A stretch of 64,000 nucleotides of DNA, taken from NCBI GenBank assembly GCA_965116765.1, contig OZ220718.1, positions 5,766,001 to 5,830,000 of the forward strand. The letters run 5' to 3'. The notes below the pieces were generated by a model, which did not search any database, had not been told where the DNA came from, and worked only from the letters and a program-made list of their open reading frames with translations. Below, piece by piece: positions 26,674-36,779 of the stretch (its first letter is position 1; every line of letters starts with the position of its first letter). Both the position numbers and the translations under genes were made by a program. The stretch comes from JAJEEA01 sp965116765. GTDB taxonomy: Bacteria > Acidobacteriota > Vicinamibacteria > Vicinamibacterales > UBA8438.

Positions 26674-28161
26674 ATGGACGACTCGCGCTCGCTCGTCGTG
26701 CTCGCGTTCGTCGCCGCCTACCTGGCGATGTGCGTCGGCGTGGGGATCTGGGCCCTGCGCCGCACCCACTCCACCCGCGACTTCTTCATGGCGGGGCGCG
26801 ACCTCGGCGTCATGGTCACCGGCCTCGCGGTGTTCTCGAGCGTGATGAGCGGGTTCGGCTTCGTGGGCGGCCCCGGGCTCGTCTATCGCATGGGGCTGAG
26901 CTCGGCGTGGATGACGGTGGTCAGCCCCCTCGCGTTCTGCTCGGTGTACTACCTGCTGGCCAAGCGCCTGCGCATGGTGGCGGAGCTGCGCGACACCATC
27001 TCGCTGCCCGACGCGGTGGCCGCGCGCTACCGCAGCGAGCTCGCCCGGCTGCTCACCGCCGTCGCCATCCTCCTCGGGGTGGTCGGCTACCTGGGGACGC
27101 AGATCCTGGCGATGGCCACGGTGCTGCGCGACATCCTCAACAACGTGTCGTTCATCCCCGAGGTCTCCCTCGTCACCTGCATGGCCGTCGCGTGCGCGGT
27201 CCTGGTGTTCTACTGCGTCACCGGGGGCATCCTGGCGTCGGTGTACACCGACCTCGTGCAGGGCGCGATCATGATCGTCGCCGCCGTGTTCGTGTTCGTC
27301 GCGGCCCTCGCGGCGGTGGAGGGCGGGCTCGGCGGCATCGTCACCACCCTCGTCGCCGACGACCCCGAGGCCATCAGCCCGTGGGGCACCCTGGGCATGA
27401 TCGGGTCGCTGTCGTGGCTGGTGGTGTTCACCCTCGGCGGGGCCGGGCAGCCCCACGTCATCACCAAGCTGATGATGAACCGGCGCATCGAGGACGCCCG
27501 CCGCAGCCTGCCCGTCAGCGCCGTGGGCTACGCCATCTGCTCGCTGCTCTGGATCAGCATCGGGCTCGCCATGCGGGCCCTCGTCATCCAGGGCGGCCAC
27601 CCCGAGCTCGCCAACCCCGACGAGGCGGCGCCGCAGTTCCTGCAGTTCCACGCCGGTCCGGTGCTGGCCGGCATCGTCTTCGCGGGGCTCTTCGCGGCCA
27701 TCATGTCCACCGCCGACAGCTTCCTGAACCTGGGCGCGGCCGCCGTCGTGCACGACATTCCCCGGGCCCTCCACGGCCGCTCGCTGGCCAACGAGCTGTT
27801 CTGGGCCCGCGTGGCCACGGTGGGGCTGGCGGTGGGCTCGGCCCTCTTCGTCCTCTACTCGCGCCAGGACCTCGTGGCCCTGCTCGGCGCCTTCGGGTGG
27901 GGCACGTTCGCGGCCGCCCTCGTGCCCGCGGTGGCCATCGGGTTCAACTGGAAGCGGGCCACCGCCGCCGCCGCCAACGTGGCGATCGCGTCGAGCCTCG
28001 TCGTCAACTTCGGCATCGAGCTGTTCGGGGTCGCCATGCCGTGGGGCATCAACGGGGGGTTCGTCGCCCTGCTGCTCTCGATGACCCTGTTCTTCGGGAT
28101 CTCGCTGGCGTCGCCGCCCCCCGCCCTCGACCCGGACATCGACGCGGTGATGGACCTGTAG
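26674..28161 (+). CDS. SSS-family sodium/solute symporter
   Basis: A 495-residue inner-membrane protein with about 13 helices. Family features: 'STRDFFMAGRDLG' after the first helix, 'FSSVMSGFGFVGGPGLVY' (Na-binding region of the second helix), 'VYTDLVQGAIMIVAA', and 'FAAIMSTADSFLNLGAAAVVHDI', the conserved SSS helix-8 region. It resembles the PutP/PanF branch; the substrate cannot be fixed. It forms a two-gene unit with the small membrane protein upstream. Confidence 0.93.
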   Translation: MDDSRSLVVLAFVAAYLAMCVGVGIWALRRTHSTRDFFMAGRDLGVMVTGLAVFSSVMSGFGFVGGPGLVYRMGLSSAWMTVVSPLAFCSVYYLLAKRLRMVAELRDTISLPDAVAARYRSELARLLTAVAILLGVVGYLGTQILAMATVLRDILNNVSFIPEVSLVTCMAVACAVLVFYCVTGGILASVYTDLVQGAIMIVAAVFVFVAALAAVEGGLGGIVTTLVADDPEAISPWGTLGMIGSLSWLVVFTLGGAGQPHVITKLMMNRRIEDARRSLPVSAVGYAICSLLWISIGLAMRALVIQGGHPELANPDEAAPQFLQFHAGPVLAGIVFAGLFAAIMSTADSFLNLGAAAVVHDIPRALHGRSLANELFWARVATVGLAVGSALFVLYSRQDLVALLGAFGWGTFAAALVPAVAIGFNWKRATAAAANVAIASSLVVNFGIELFGVAMPWGINGGFVALLLSMTLFFGISLASPPPALDPDIDAVMDL

Positions 28162-28299
28162 CCGCCGTCGGCTCGTCCGGCGCGGCGGCCGTGCGGGTCG
28201 GGGGGAACGTCGAATCGTGTCGGGAACGGGACGGCCGGGGCGGGGATTCTCGGGGCCCGAGCGCGAGCGCAGGGACGGGGCCCGGGCGGGCCGCCGGCC

Positions 28300-29163
28300 T
28301 CACCAGCGGACCAGGGGGTCGGTCGTCGGCTTGGCGCCCGTTGCGATGACGGCGTCGGGCGAGCGGACGCTGACGACGTAGTCGAAGGCGTCGGGGCCTG
28401 CCGCCGACCGCCGGCCGACGAGGCGGACGAAACGCTCGCCGGCCGCCCGCGCGGCCCGGAGCCCGGTTTCGGCCGGCACGACCAGCGAGAGGGTCACGGT
28501 GCGGCCGCGCTGGCGCAGGGTCGCGTCGAGCACGCCGGCGTCCGCCCGCATGTCTTCCAGCACCGCGGCTTCCTGCGTGGAGGCCAGGACCGGCGGGGTC
28601 GATACCCCCCCGCGGGAGCTGAGACCGGAGAACCAGCCGGCGACCCGCCGCCAGACGTACGGCAGCCCCACCGCGACGGCCGACGCGGTCCCGATGCCGA
28701 GGACGTCGCTCTGGGCGACCTCGGTCACTTGGCGCGGCTGCATGTGGCTCATCATCGCCGAGTGGCTCGGGCCTCCCATCGGGGTCGGCTCGCGGCCGCG
28801 GGTCAGGTCGTCGAAGAGCCCGAGTCCCTCGAGGAAGTCCAGGCCGGGCGCCAGCTCGACGGGCGGTCGCGGAGGGGCGATCCACCCGCCGTCGGGAGCA
28901 CTGAAGACCGTCCGAGCCGATCCCTCGGCGCGGCGGTCGGCCTGGAGCGCGGCCCGGATGCGTGCGAGCGACTCGGGGCTGAGCGCGCCGACCGCGCTCT
29001 CGTCGGGGGACGTCTCGTCGGACGCGGGCGTCTGCGCCGCCGCCGGCGCCGTCATCAGCAGGACGGCGACCGCGATCGCGCGGGCCGCGCCTCGGGGCCG
29101 CCGGCGCCGCGCGCATCGTTCCCCCCACGGTCCGCCTGCCGCGGCGCCGATTCGGCCGATCAT
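28300..29163 (-). CDS. Secreted protein of unknown function
   Basis: A 287-residue protein starting with an Arg-rich leader and a hydrophobic segment ('AIAVAVLLMTAPAAAQ'), so probably exported. It contains a Met/His-rich stretch ('HSAMMSHMQPRQ'), a short hydrophobic stretch near 'SAVAVGLPYVWRRVAGW', and a C-terminal region reminiscent of a sensory or binding domain ('LDATLRQRGRTVTLSLVVP'). No family recognised. The ATG at 29163 has GAGGG seven bases upstream; an in-frame ATG at 29181 has none. It is divergent from pepD. Confidence 0.6.
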   Translation of the reverse strand: MIGRIGAAAGGPWGERCARRRRPRGAARAIAVAVLLMTAPAAAQTPASDETSPDESAVGALSPESLARIRAALQADRRAEGSARTVFSAPDGGWIAPPRPPVELAPGLDFLEGLGLFDDLTRGREPTPMGGPSHSAMMSHMQPRQVTEVAQSDVLGIGTASAVAVGLPYVWRRVAGWFSGLSSRGGVSTPPVLASTQEAAVLEDMRADAGVLDATLRQRGRTVTLSLVVPAETGLRAARAAGERFVRLVGRRSAAGPDAFDYVVSVRSPDAVIATGAKPTTDPLVRW

Positions 29164-29362
29164 CCCATGGCCCTCGGGCATGTGAACGCGAGCATGTGGT
29201 GGCCTGCCAGGAATGATACATCGACACCCCGCCCCGAGTCCCTTCTCCCGGCATCGGGCGCCGAGGCGGTGGCCCGTCCGCCGGCGCCGCGTTCCCGTTC
29301 GGCGGGGCGGGGCAGTGTAGGATACCGGACTCGAACAACTCCGCGACTTCCGAGGAAACGCC

Positions 29363-30817
29363 ATGACCTTCGTCAGCGACCTGGAGCCGACCGCGCTGTG
29401 GCGGCACTTCGACGCCATTCTCACGATTCCCCGCGCCTCGAAGGACGAGGGGCGGATGCGCGACCACATCGTGGCGTCGGCCGACGGCCTCGGCCTCGCT
29501 CATCACGCGGACGCGGCCGGCAACCTCGTCGTGCGCAAGCCGGCCACGACGGGCCACGAGGGCGCCGACATCACCGTCCTCCAGTCGCACCTCGACATGG
29601 TGCAGGAGAAGAACGCGGACGTCGCGTTCGACTTCGCCACCGACGCCATCGTGCCGCGGATGGAGGGCGATTACCTGACCGCGACCGGCACCACCCTGGG
29701 GTCGGACAACGGCATCGGGGTGGCGGCGATGCTGGCGGTGATGGGGGAGACGGCGTTTCCGCACGGGCCGCTCGAGCTGCTGTTCACCATCGACGAGGAG
29801 ACGGGGTTGACCGGCGCCGCCCGCCTCGACGGCGGCCTGGTGCAGGGGCGGCGGCTCATCAACCTCGATTCCGAGGAGGACGGCGTGCTCTACGTCGGGT
29901 GCGCGGGCGGGGGCGACACGCAGCTCACGGTCGAGCTCGGCGCCGCGCCCGCGCCCGAGACCGGCGTCGCCCTCGCGGTGGCCCTGCGGGGCCTCAAGGG
30001 CGGCCACTCCGGCGTCGACATCCACTTGCAGCGCGGCAATGCCGTCAAGCTGCTGGGGCGGGCCCTCTGGGCCGTGCGCCTCCTCGGGCACCGTTACGAC
30101 CTCGCCCGTTTCGACGGGGGCAGCGCCCACAACGCGATTCCGCGCGAGGCGTTCGCGACGGTGGTGGTGCCGGCCGACGGCCAGGGCGCGCTGCTGGCCG
30201 CGCTGGACCGGGAGGTCGCGGCCATCCGCGACGAGTACGGCCCCGCGGAGCCGGACATGAGCCTCGCCGCCGACGCGGTGACCCGGCCCGACACGGTGTG
30301 GGACGGGGCGACGACCGAGCGCGTGCTCCGTCTCGTCAACGCCCTGCCGCACGGGGTCGAGGCGATGAGCTACGACATTCCCGACCTCGTGGAGACCAGC
30401 GTGAACCTGGCCACCGTCGTTCCCGTCGACGGCGCCCTGCGGGTGGGCCTCAGCAGCCGGTCGTCGATCGACTCGGCCCTCGAGGCGATGCGCCGCCGCG
30501 TGCGGGCGATCGGGGTGCTGGCGGGGGCGGGGGTCGAGGAGGGCGAGGCGTACCCGGGGTGGAAGCCCGATCTCGAGTCGCCGCTGCTCGAAGTCGTCAC
30601 CGCCGTGCACCGCCGCGCGTTCGACGCCGAGCCCGGGGTGAAGGCGATTCACGCCGGCCTGGAGTGCGGCATCCTCGGGAAGAAGGTGCCCGGCATGGAC
30701 ATGATCTCGTTCGGTCCGCGCATCGAGTTCCCGCACTCGCCCGACGAGCGGGTGCACGTCGCGTCGGTGGGCCGGTTCTACGAGCTCCTCGAAGCCACCC
30801 TGACGGCGCTGGCGTGA
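29363..30817 (+). CDS. pepD: Aminoacyl-histidine dipeptidase (PepD, M20 family)
   Basis: A 484-residue cytosolic metallodipeptidase of full family length. Metal and catalytic residues in order: 'LQSHLDMV' (His and Asp), 'LGSDNGIG' (bridging Asp), 'TIDEETGLTGA' (catalytic Glu and ligand), 'NLDSEED' and the C-terminal 'HAGLECG' His. The lid/dimerisation domain lies between about 200 and 370 ('KGGHSGVDIHLQRGNAVKLL'). It hydrolyses Xaa-His dipeptides such as carnosine. A GAGGAAACGCC ribosome region precedes the ATG. Monocistronic. Confidence 0.95.
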   Translation: MTFVSDLEPTALWRHFDAILTIPRASKDEGRMRDHIVASADGLGLAHHADAAGNLVVRKPATTGHEGADITVLQSHLDMVQEKNADVAFDFATDAIVPRMEGDYLTATGTTLGSDNGIGVAAMLAVMGETAFPHGPLELLFTIDEETGLTGAARLDGGLVQGRRLINLDSEEDGVLYVGCAGGGDTQLTVELGAAPAPETGVALAVALRGLKGGHSGVDIHLQRGNAVKLLGRALWAVRLLGHRYDLARFDGGSAHNAIPREAFATVVVPADGQGALLAALDREVAAIRDEYGPAEPDMSLAADAVTRPDTVWDGATTERVLRLVNALPHGVEAMSYDIPDLVETSVNLATVVPVDGALRVGLSSRSSIDSALEAMRRRVRAIGVLAGAGVEEGEAYPGWKPDLESPLLEVVTAVHRRAFDAEPGVKAIHAGLECGILGKKVPGMDMISFGPRIEFPHSPDERVHVASVGRFYELLEATLTALA

Positions 30818-30961
30818 CGATCGGCGAGCATCAGAGAGATGCTGCGGCGCCTCCCGGGTCGCCGCTCCGGCCGTCCGAGCCGTCCTGGTCCGGCGTTGTT
30901 GAACTCTGCGGAGCAGCGGGGGGCACGCGCCGGCCCCGGCGGGGTCGGGGAGATCGGGCGG

Positions 30962-31243
30962 TCACTCGTCCGGTACCGGTGTGGGCTGGCCGAGGCGTTG
31001 CTCGACAGTGGTGAGGCGTTGCTCGACAGTGGTGAGGCGTTGCTCGACAGTGGTGAGGCGCTGTTCCAGCTTGGCCAAACCGACCTCGACGGCGCGCAGT
31101 CTGGCGTCAAGCCCGCGGATGTCGGTTTCGATGCGGTCGAGGCGGGCGTTCACCCCGCCCGTCACCCCGGCGATCTGCGCCGAGAGAAGACCCCCGACGA
31201 CGATCACGGTTCCGATGATCCAGCGCGCGTCGTTGCTCGGCAT
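30962..31243 (-). CDS. Small membrane-anchored coiled-coil protein
   Basis: A 93-residue protein. Residues about 8-28 form a membrane helix ('WIIGTVIVVGGLLSAQIAG'), followed by a continuous coiled coil with heptad spacing ('RLDRIETDIRGLDARLRAVEVGLAKLEQRL') and three identical seven-residue units 'TTVEQRL'. The seven-residue units are exact at DNA level, so they arose by recent tandem duplication. Start ATG at 31243 with GGAAG just upstream. Function unknown; similar small proteins are common hypothetical genes. Confidence 0.7.
   Translation of the reverse strand: MPSNDARWIIGTVIVVGGLLSAQIAGVTGGVNARLDRIETDIRGLDARLRAVEVGLAKLEQRLTTVEQRLTTVEQRLTTVEQRLGQPTPVPDE
31001..31065 (-). repeat. 21-base tandem repeat, three copies
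   Basis: Three copies of a 21-base unit (GTTGCTCGACAGTGGTGAGGC on the plus strand) encode the heptads 'TTVEQRL' of the small coiled-coil protein. The copies are identical, so copy number may vary between strains. Confidence 0.9.
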
Positions 31244-31376
31244 TGACTTCCGTTCATGCTACCCGAAGTCTCCGGCGATAGCAAGCACGGCTGTGTTTTA
31301 TTTCGTCCGGCAAGGTGGTCGCTTCGGCCATCCGGCTCGGTTCACCCGGGAGGTTGCCGGGCGGCGGCCATCCGGC

Positions 31377-31604
31377 TCAGTGCAGGCGGAGGTTCCCGGG
31401 TGGCAACGTCGGCGCGGCGGGACGGCGGGAGGGAGCGATGTCGTCGGTCCCGCAGCCGTCGTCGCAGCCGTGGCAGGAGCCCTGCGCCTTAGAGGCCGGG
31501 GCCGCGCTGCCGACGATGGCGCGAAGGTGCCGAACCAGGGCGACCACCGCGTAGCCGACGATGAGCGCGACGATTGGATCCTGCCAAGTCCAGGTCCAGG
31601 GCAT
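31377..31604 (-). CDS. FeoB-associated Cys-rich membrane protein
   Basis: A 75-residue protein: one membrane helix ('PIVALIVGYAVVALVRHL') followed by 'CHGCDDGCG', matching the FeoB-associated Cys-rich family (helix plus CxxCxxxC). It lies downstream of feoAB on the same strand, about 200 bases away, with a palindromic repeat between them. The family is a presumed FeoC-like accessory for ferrous iron uptake. The ATG at 31604 is preferred to a GTG three codons earlier because an AGG lies about eight bases before it. Confidence 0.82.
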   Translation of the reverse strand: MPWTWTWQDPIVALIVGYAVVALVRHLRAIVGSAAPASKAQGSCHGCDDGCGTDDIAPSRRPAAPTLPPGNLRLH

Positions 31605-31711
31605 GGTGGTCACCTGTCATCGTCCGGCGGAACCCCGCCGAAACCGCGTGGCGCGCCGCCTCGAACGCGGCCGGCCCGTCATCGTCGTTTTCCCGGCCGA
31701 AACCGGGGCCC

Positions 31712-31796
31712 AGCCCGCCAATCGTCGCCTACGGCTCCGCTTGGCGCCCAACCGAACCGTGCAGGAGTCCGCGCCGTGCCACGGCGCAGACTCCTG
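31712..31796 (-). repeat. Dispersed palindromic repeat, copy C
   Basis: Located between feoAB and its Cys-rich partner, in reverse orientation. Its hairpin is the best preserved of the family: CAGGAGTCTGCGCCGTG and CGGCGCGGACTCCTG pair almost perfectly, followed by the core GGTTGGGCGCC and the end GGCGACGATTGGCGGGCT. As transcribed from the feo strand it would form a strong stem-loop and could attenuate or stabilise the operon mRNA. Confidence 0.8.
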
Positions 31797-31801
31797 GCCG
31801 G

Positions 31802-34324
31802 TCAGACGCCCCAGCCGAGGGCCGAGCCGGCCTGATACACCACCAGCGACGCGACATAGGCGAGGACCGACATGTAGCCGAACATGAAGATCGGCCAGTA
31901 CCAGCCCCCCGCCTCCCGCCGCACGACCACGATGGTGCTCATGCACTGGCAGGCCAGCACGAAGAACACCATCAGCGAGACGCCGGCGAGCGGGGTCATC
32001 AGCGGCGACCCGTCCGCGTGGGTCGCGTTCTGCAGCGACTCGCGCAGGCTGACGCTCTCCTCGTCGGCCTCCTCGATGCCGAACACGATGCCGAGGGTCG
32101 ACACGAAGACCTCGCGGGCGGCGAAGGCCCCGATGATGCCGACCCCGATGCGCCAGTCGAAGCCGAGGGGCTCGATGGTCGGCTCGATCGCCTGGCCCAG
32201 CCGGCCCCCGAGGCTGTAGCGGAGCTGCTCGCCCGCCTGCTGCCCGGCCAGCTCGGCCAGTCGATCGTCCTGCCCCGCGGCGTCGGTCGTCGCGGCGAGC
32301 ACGTCCTGCCGCGCTGCGTCGTACCGCGCGTCGATCTCGGCGCTGTGGGGGTACGAGAGCAGCGCCCACAGGATGACCGTCATCGTCAGGATGATGGTGC
32401 CCGCGTCCTCGAGGAACTTGCGCGTCCGGCGCCAGGCGACGAGGAAGATGTTGCTCCAGACCGGCACGCGGTACGGGGGCAGCTCGAGCAGCAGCGGCAG
32501 GCGGGGACCCTTGAGCACGGTTCGGCGCAGCACCGCCGCCGCGCCGAGGGTGGCGCACACCGAGAGCGCGTACATCGAGAACAGCACCACCGCCCCCGCG
32601 CTCACGATGCCGAAGACGCGGGGGGCGCCGGCGAACACCACCGCGGTCACGATGGCGTAGACCGGCAGGCGGGCGCTGCACGAGATCATGGGCAGCGTCA
32701 GCATGGTGATGAGCCGGTCGCGGCGGCCCTCGATGGTGCGGGTGGCCATGACCGCGGGAATGGCGCAGGCGAATCCGGACAGCATCGGTACGAACGCCTT
32801 GCCGTGCAGGCCCACCCGGCCCATCAGGCGGTCGATGACGTACGCCACCCGGGCGAGATAGCCCGAGGCCTCGAGCAGGGCGATGAAGAAGGACAGCATC
32901 GCGATCTGCGGCACGAAGACCACGACGTTGCCGACCCCGGCGATGATCCCGTCGGCCGCCAGGTCGGCCAGGTTCCCCTCCGGCAGGACCGCCCTCACCG
33001 CACCCTGCAGCCACGCCGTCGCCGTCTCGATGGCCCCCATGAACGGCTCGGACCACGTGAACAGGGCCTCGAAGACCACCGCCATGACCACCGCGAAGAC
33101 GGCCATGCCCCAGACCCGGTGGGTCAGCACGTCGTCGATCTGCTTCGTCCAGGTGCGGGTGTCCTTGTGCCGGATGGTCCTGACGTCGCGGGCCACCGCC
33201 TCGGTCCAGCGGTAGCGGGCGGCGATGATCTCCTCGTCGAGCCGCCGCTCGGCGGCCGCCGCGTCCCGGCGGAGCGCGTGGACCTTCTGCAGGACCGGGG
33301 CGGGCAGGCCGCTCGCGGCGCCGTCGTCGGCGTCGAGGGACAGCAAGGACCACAGCGCCCAGGACCGGCGGACGGCCGGGGTGGTCCCGAAGTCGGCGTC
33401 GGCTAGGGCCCGGGTCACCGTCGACACGTCGCGCTCGGCCTCCGGCGGCAGGCCCGTCCAGGCCTCGTCGGGGCGCGGCGCCAGGGCCACCGCGTCGCCG
33501 ATCGCGTCGCGCAGGGCGTCGAACCCCACGCCCTTCGAGGCGACGGTCGGGACCACCCTGGCGCCCAGCCAGCTCTCCAGGCGCGCGGCGTCGAAATCGG
33601 CCCCCGCCGCCTCCGCCTCGTCCATCATGTTGAGGGCCACGATGACCGGGACGCCCGTCTCGGCGATCTGCAGCACCAGGTACAGCGCCCGCTCGATGAC
33701 CCCGGCGTCGACCACCACCACCACCGCGTCCGGCGGGCCGTCGTGCCGGCCGAGCACCGCGTCGACCGCCACCTGCTCGTCCGGCGAGCTGGCGGTGAAG
33801 CTGTAGGTGCCGGGCAGGTCGACGATCTCGACGGGGGCGCCGTCGGGCAGGGTGACCCGGCGCGAGGCCCGGGTGACGGTGACCCCGGGATAGTTGCTGA
33901 TGTGGGCGCGGGCCCCGGTCAGGGCGTTGAAGACGGTGGTCTTGCCCGAGTTGGCGTTGCCGGCCACCAGCACGCGGGGGACGCGGGCGCCCCCTTGCTC
34001 GTCCGGGGCCGCCCTGGCCGACGGGTCGTGCGCCGGCAGGCGGGAGGGCGCCTCGCCTCCCGTGGTCTCCGCGAGGTCGGCGCGGCCGTCCGGCAGGAGC
34101 TGGACGTGGGCGGCGTCGGCCCGGCGCAGCGAGAACAGGTAGCCGCGCAGCCGGACCTCGAGGGGGTCGCCCAGGGGGGCCCGACCCACCGCCTCGATGG
34201 GGGTGCCCGGCACCAGCCCCATCTCCATCAGCCGCCGCGCCACGCGGGGCTGGCCCCCGACGCGGTGGATGACGCCGCTGTCGCCGATGGGTAGCTGGTC
34301 GAGGGTGTGGAGACCTTGGTGCAC
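31802..34324 (-). CDS. feoB: FeoA-FeoB fusion, ferrous iron transporter
   Basis: About 840 residues. Residues about 1-80 form a FeoA (SH3-like) domain ('LMEMGLVPGTPIEAVG', 'DPLEVRLRGYLFSLRR'). After a ~35-residue linker comes the FeoB G domain: G1 'GNANSGKTT', G2 'YPGVTVT', G3 'DLPGTYSF', G4 'NMMDEA'. The membrane half has two Gate domains with Cys-containing helices ('LSGFACAIPAVMATRTIEGRRD', shown as one helix, and 'MISCSARLPVYAIV'). It imports Fe(II) across the inner membrane. The GTG at 34324 is chosen over a TTG at 34363 because that TTG abuts a Fur-box-like palindrome and a GGAG precedes the GTG. Confidence 0.93.
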   Translation of the reverse strand: MHQGLHTLDQLPIGDSGVIHRVGGQPRVARRLMEMGLVPGTPIEAVGRAPLGDPLEVRLRGYLFSLRRADAAHVQLLPDGRADLAETTGGEAPSRLPAHDPSARAAPDEQGGARVPRVLVAGNANSGKTTVFNALTGARAHISNYPGVTVTRASRRVTLPDGAPVEIVDLPGTYSFTASSPDEQVAVDAVLGRHDGPPDAVVVVVDAGVIERALYLVLQIAETGVPVIVALNMMDEAEAAGADFDAARLESWLGARVVPTVASKGVGFDALRDAIGDAVALAPRPDEAWTGLPPEAERDVSTVTRALADADFGTTPAVRRSWALWSLLSLDADDGAASGLPAPVLQKVHALRRDAAAAERRLDEEIIAARYRWTEAVARDVRTIRHKDTRTWTKQIDDVLTHRVWGMAVFAVVMAVVFEALFTWSEPFMGAIETATAWLQGAVRAVLPEGNLADLAADGIIAGVGNVVVFVPQIAMLSFFIALLEASGYLARVAYVIDRLMGRVGLHGKAFVPMLSGFACAIPAVMATRTIEGRRDRLITMLTLPMISCSARLPVYAIVTAVVFAGAPRVFGIVSAGAVVLFSMYALSVCATLGAAAVLRRTVLKGPRLPLLLELPPYRVPVWSNIFLVAWRRTRKFLEDAGTIILTMTVILWALLSYPHSAEIDARYDAARQDVLAATTDAAGQDDRLAELAGQQAGEQLRYSLGGRLGQAIEPTIEPLGFDWRIGVGIIGAFAAREVFVSTLGIVFGIEEADEESVSLRESLQNATHADGSPLMTPLAGVSLMVFFVLACQCMSTIVVVRREAGGWYWPIFMFGYMSVLAYVASLVVYQAGSALGWGV

Positions 34325-34364
34325 GGGAAGATGGCTCCGGCGCCGGCAGCTCGGCGGCCTCAAG

Positions 34365-34379
34365 TGAAACTGAGTCTCA
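34365..34379 (-). promoter_or_regulatory. Fur box upstream of feoAB
   Basis: TGAAACTGAGTCTCA is a 7-1-7 inverted repeat with a single mismatch, in the form of the Fur-family operator. It is about 40 bases upstream of the chosen feoAB start, a normal place for an operator overlapping the promoter. It suggests iron-repressed expression, possibly by the Fur encoded at 3954-4322. Confidence 0.6.
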
Positions 34380-34428
34380 ATATGGAGGCACGAGTCTATC
34401 CCGAACCCGGTGGTCGGTCAAGGAAGCA

Positions 34429-34518
34429 GCAGCCGGGAAGCGGAGCCCGCGGCCGTCGGCCGAACGGCAGGGTCCTGCCGGCCTGGCCGGTCGGGGAGCC
34501 GCAGCCGGGAAGCGGAGC
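34429..34518 (+). repeat. 18-base direct repeat flanking a palindromic segment
   Basis: GCAGCCGGGAAGCGGAGC occurs at 34429-34446 and 34501-34518, with a GC-rich inverted segment between (…GGCAGGGTCCTGCC…). It lies in the gap between feoAB and the P5C dehydrogenase and looks like a small intergenic palindromic element. Confidence 0.7.
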
Positions 34519-34589
34519 GGGCCCGGTTTGTGACACAATAGAACGTTTTCGGTACCTTCGTGTTCGATGTTCTGTCAGGAGTCCTTTCG

Positions 34590-36221
<1,632 letters not shown>

Positions 36222-36234
36222 GCAGCCCCGGGAT

Positions 36235-36651
36235 TCAGAACGCGAACGTCTTGCCGACCTCGATGCGGTCGGGCGTCACCGCGAAGTCGACGTGGGGATT
36301 CGCGGGGACGTCCGACCACACCGTCGCGAGCAGGACGCCGGTGACGGCCAATCCGATACCCGGGTAGACCAACGCCTCGTACCGCTCCGTCTCGGAGACG
36401 CAGTCGCCGCCGGTGCAGCGTACCGTCTCCTTCTTGCCCGACATCAGCACGGCGCCGCCGGCGATCATGATCATGCCGGCCCAGGTCCGGCTCCTCGAGC
36501 GCCAACTGCGCGTGGCGCCCGACTGCAGCTCCATCCCGACTGCCGCGCGTTCCGCCGATTGGAGGATCGCCCCCTGAGGCTGCTGCGCCAAGCCCGGGAT
36601 CGGTGTCGCGAGGGTTACGGCGAGCGCGAGTGTGCGCGTTGTCTTCAACAT
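36235..36651 (-). CDS. Small exported membrane protein, unknown function
   Basis: A 138-residue protein with a signal peptide ('TLALAVTLATPIPGLAQ') and two further hydrophobic segments ('WAGMIMIAGGAVLM', 'YPGIGLAVTGVLLATVW'). A short loop has two cysteines ('CTGGDC'). No named family recognised. GAGGA precedes the ATG at 36651 by about nine bases. It converges with pruA and lies downstream of the efflux operon on the same strand, 128 bases beyond its last gene. Confidence 0.65.
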   Translation of the reverse strand: MLKTTRTLALAVTLATPIPGLAQQPQGAILQSAERAAVGMELQSGATRSWRSRSRTWAGMIMIAGGAVLMSGKKETVRCTGGDCVSETERYEALVYPGIGLAVTGVLLATVWSDVPANPHVDFAVTPDRIEVGKTFAF

Positions 36652-36779
36652 GCTGCATCTTCCTCTGTCACCGGCGCTCGGCGCGGAGCGAGGCCGGCGG
36701 TCGTGTGTCCCAGTATCACCCAACTTGACCGATCCCTTGCTCGTAGTGCACGCGGCGCGTCCGCTCGCCGTCTTGGCCG

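Noticed and set aside
31245..31290. Sigma-70-like promoter TTGCTA-N17-TAGCAT upstream of the small coiled-coil gene
   Set aside because: Spacing is good, but the predicted transcription start would fall inside the ribosome site, so I do not list it as a feature.
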